A stretch of 54,300 nucleotides of DNA from NCBI GenBank assembly GCA_024743355.1, contig JANSWS010000007.1, positions 1-54,300 on the forward strand. Direction: 5' to 3'. This document shows positions 52,465 through 54,300 of this stretch, one piece after another (positions within the stretch are counted from its first letter, which is position 1; the number at the start of each line of letters is the position of its first letter). Source of the stretch: a bacterium. Its GTDB lineage: Bacteria > Planctomycetota > Planctomycetia > Pirellulales > Pirellulaceae. The translations under genes and the position numbers were made by a program. The notes under the pieces are model-generated. The model was not told where the DNA came from and ran no database searches. It saw only the letters and a program-made list of their open reading frames with translations.

Positions 52465-53268
52465 CTAGGCTGCCTTCTTGGAGCCCTGAAGAAGCAGGCT
52501 GATCAGCTTGCGATCAATTTCCTCGTCCTGGTTTTCCATCTCTGGGGATGCTTCCCGCCCGCTATTCTCAGGGAATGAAAGCGTTTGTCGTTCATCAATC
52601 GACTCGTCAAAATCCGGCGGGAGCAAACATACCGACTTGATGCCTGTCGCATCGGTGGCAACTACAAACTGCCGACCGAGGCCTGCTACAAAGTGCAATG
52701 ACATTCCACGTGACAATGGCAACACCTGAATGACACGGATGTTGGCTGCCTGAAAAGCATTTTTCATGGGTGTTATCGAATGCCCTGCCTGCCACTTGCG
52801 AAACAACAGTGCGATTCCCACTGCAACAGACAGCACGAAGGCCAGGTTCACGGCAATTCTCTGTACCCAGTTGCCTAGCCGGGTGTCATTAACTGCCCCA
52901 GCCGAAATTGGCCTTTCCTGCGGCGCAAGTTCTGAACCTGCGTTTGTTCGGTGTAGCCAATTTTCCGAGCCCTGATCCTCAACGGAGGCCTGGTAGTACA
53001 GGTGGTCTTCCGCGGTATCATCGATGGACATGGGGCGATTAGACCGCCAATTACCATCGGACGCACTGCTCAGAACGGCCTCATGCCTGGGCGTGCGATC
53101 GGCCGTTGCTGGCAGTTCGTCAGCGCGGCTTCGCGGCCGAGACATCAATTGCGCCGTGATCGAACCTCCGTAGGAGGCATGCTCGACCGTTGACTGGGCT
53201 GACAGTTCCGCGCAAGGCAGTAGTAGAATGCCCAGCATCGCCCAGGCGCTCAATATCGGTCTATACAT
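52465..53268 (-). CDS. fliO: FliO-like protein
   Basis: 267 residues. The N-terminus has a signal or anchor segment (about residues 6-24), then a long polar periplasmic region. A transmembrane segment at about residues 138-158 (L-A-F-V-L-S-V-A-V-G-I-A-L-L-F) is followed by the cytoplasmic FliO domain: I-R-V-I-Q-V-L-P-L-S-R-G-M-S-L-H-F-V-A-G-L-G-R-Q-F-V-V. FliO helps assemble the FliP ring. The call rests on position (between fliN and fliP) and on the V-L-P-L-S-x-x-x-x-L-x-x-V pattern. The long periplasmic part is unusual compared with enterobacterial FliO. Confidence 0.82.
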   Translation of the reverse strand: MYRPILSAWAMLGILLLPCAELSAQSTVEHASYGGSITAQLMSRPRSRADELPATADRTPRHEAVLSSASDGNWRSNRPMSIDDTAEDHLYYQASVEDQGSENWLHRTNAGSELAPQERPISAGAVNDTRLGNWVQRIAVNLAFVLSVAVGIALLFRKWQAGHSITPMKNAFQAANIRVIQVLPLSRGMSLHFVAGLGRQFVVATDATGIKSVCLLPPDFDESIDERQTLSFPENSGREASPEMENQDEEIDRKLISLLLQGSKKAA

Positions 53269-53298
53269 GATTCGCTGTCCTTGCGACCGCGGATATGA

Positions 53299-53712
53299 CT
53301 AGTAGATGGCTTTAATGCGAATAGCAAAGCGATCGTCAACGACAACCACTTCGCCATTGCCCAGCGGCGTACCTTGGGCAAAGAGTTCGACCGGTGAATT
53401 GAGAGCGCGATCCAACTCAATAACGGTGCCCACGCTCAATCCCATCAGTTCTTTCAGGGACAGTTTAGCCCTGCCCAGTTCCGCCCTTAGTTCGACCTGC
53501 ACCCCTCCGAATCGAGCCAGGTCAAATTGCCCGGGGCTGGGCAGCTTCTTAGAATCGAGTTGCTGAAACTCGGGTACACTCTCTTCGCCAAAGCTCTTGA
53601 CCTCTGGGTGATTTTCGCCGCGAACGCCGCTTGAGTTTGCTTGCGTCTCCACGGCGAGTTCCTCGACTGTCTGGGACGCACTCACTTCGACTGATTCAGA
53701 CGTTGGATCCAT
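53299..53712 (-). CDS. fliN: Flagellar motor switch protein FliN
   Basis: 137 residues. The C-terminal SpoA (surface presentation of antigens) domain is complete: G-V-Q-V-E-L-R-A-E-L-G-R-A-K-L-S-L-K-E-L-M-G-L-S-V-G-T-V-I-E-L-D-R-A-L-N-S-P-V is interrupted here only by reporting; the domain ends V-V-V-D-D-R-F-A-I-R-I-K-A. The N-terminal 60 residues are acidic and variable, as is common in FliN. It lies 26 bases after fliM and 30 bases before fliO. Confidence 0.92.
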   Translation of the reverse strand: MDPTSESVEVSASQTVEELAVETQANSSGVRGENHPEVKSFGEESVPEFQQLDSKKLPSPGQFDLARFGGVQVELRAELGRAKLSLKELMGLSVGTVIELDRALNSPVELFAQGTPLGNGEVVVVDDRFAIRIKAIY

Positions 53713-53738
53713 CTTTTAACCTTCCCTGACTAACTTCC

Positions 53739-54300
53739 CTAGCCGTCCTGGCAATCACTGACTTCCACCGCTTGAAAGCTGCCCAACCGTCCCGGCCAAC
53801 AGCGGTAGTGCTGTTTTTCGTTGACCAGCATCGGAATGGGTGAATCGATCCATTGATCCAGGAGAACCAACTCGCCAACTTTCAGATTTGCCAAACTCGC
53901 CATGGTCATGTTGGCTTTTCCGAGAACTGCCACCAGTTCTATGGGCAGCTTTCCGACAGTGGATTCGTTGGGCTTCTTCGAGCTGGGCAGTTCGCGATGG
54001 TCCGCCATCTGATCAAGCAGATCGCAGGCTGCTTGTTTCGGCAAAACCCAACCGACTTCAAGTCTCCCCTGCGGCAATTCCAAGCAAATACCGGTTTTTG
54101 TAACCAGGTCACCGTAGCGAAACACGCGTTTTTTCCCCGGGTCTTTTTCTACTGCGGATAACTCGACAACCATTTCCGTCGAGCCCATCCAGGCTTCTTG
54201 CAAACAGTTCCCCAGTTGTTCCAGAATCAGGCCGGCGACGGATAGCTCTACAGCTGACAAGCTTGTGCCATCTTCCGTGACCTCGGTATTGTCTGGTTGC
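53739..54300 (-). CDS. fliM: Flagellar motor switch protein FliM, C-terminal part (cut by window edge)
   Basis: The frame is open to the window edge, so only about the last 187 residues are visible. They include the end of the FliM middle domain (L-V-T-K-T-G-I-C-L-E-L-P, with a V-G-W-V-L-P-like stretch) and the C-terminal SpoA domain: I-E-L-V-A-V-L-G-K-A-N-M-T-M-A-S-L-A-N-L-K-V-G-E-L-V-L-L-D-Q-W is its core, followed by I-P-M-L-V-N. The CheY-binding N-terminus is not in the window. FliM directly precedes fliN. Confidence 0.86.
   Translation of the reverse strand, partial: QPDNTEVTEDGTSLSAVELSVAGLILEQLGNCLQEAWMGSTEMVVELSAVEKDPGKKRVFRYGDLVTKTGICLELPQGRLEVGWVLPKQAACDLLDQMADHRELPSSKKPNESTVGKLPIELVAVLGKANMTMASLANLKVGELVLLDQWIDSPIPMLVNEKQHYRCWPGRLGSFQAVEVSDCQDG

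Noticed and set aside
1-54300. tRNA, rRNA and riboswitch genes
   Set aside because: Reading the spacers I found no cloverleaf with a T-loop signature and no recognisable riboswitch core; a covariance-model scan would be needed to exclude them fully.

Overview
The window looks like a chromosomal segment of a planctomycete, most like the Pirellula/Rhodopirellula group. The evidence is the set of families: formylglycine-type sulfatases next to PSCyt1/DUF1549/DUF1553 (PSD1) cytochromes with DUF1501 partners, a very large PVC-type heme-binding CxxCH protein, Y1 transposases of the REP-associated kind, and a flagellar export operon with lineage-specific small genes. This placement is inference from family content; no rRNA or other phylogenetic marker is present.

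Layout. 1-7801: three sulfatases (the first cut by the window edge), then a minus-strand pair of PSCyt1-DUF1553 protein and DUF1501 protein; this reads as a sulfated-polysaccharide degradation locus. 8451-14294: a compact three-gene RND efflux operon (outer-membrane lipoprotein channel, periplasmic adaptor, inner-membrane pump) with overlapping stops and starts. 14936-16138: a threonine-synthase-like PLP enzyme. 16218-17998: a Y1 (HUH) transposase gene between two G/C-skewed repeat arrays that are inverted relative to each other. 18315-22128: a second PSCyt1-DUF1553/DUF1501 pair on the plus strand. 22458-27040: a di-heme cytochrome c peroxidase divergent from a giant propeller-HEAT-cytochrome protein. 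27124-29071: small secreted proteins and a CBS-domain protein. 29278-33759: an ABC exporter whose permease is fused to an M1 peptidase, with its ATPase. 34019-38366: a cysteine-synthase-family enzyme, a bestrophin-like channel, a COG0523/CobW GTPase and a DsrE-like protein. 38647-40987: poorly characterised genes. 41580-45984: a signalling block (GAF-Fis regulator, two LuxR-type regulators, an HDOD-GGDEF protein). 45993-54300: a minus-strand flagellar operon: fliM (partial), fliN, fliO, fliP, flhA, a small membrane protein, a FliA-type sigma factor, a 67-residue protein, a coiled-coil secreted protein and a lipoprotein, followed after a gap by a DUF4347-like protein.

How the parts relate. The left half is catabolic and respiratory (sulfatases, multiheme surface proteins, efflux), while the right end is motility and its control. 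The HDOD-GGDEF protein and the three regulators sit directly beside the flagellar operon, so a role in the motile/sessile switch is plausible but unproven.

Besides genes, the intergenic spacers carry at least two dispersed repeat families. Family 1 (three copies of 138-139 bp at 14524, 22199 and 29109) always lies downstream of, and in the same orientation as, the gene it follows, and begins with a stem-loop followed by a T-rich run. Family 2 (two copies of about 138 bp at 35376 and 41306) carries a long imperfect hairpin. With the transposase-flanking arrays these are the most interesting non-genic structures here.
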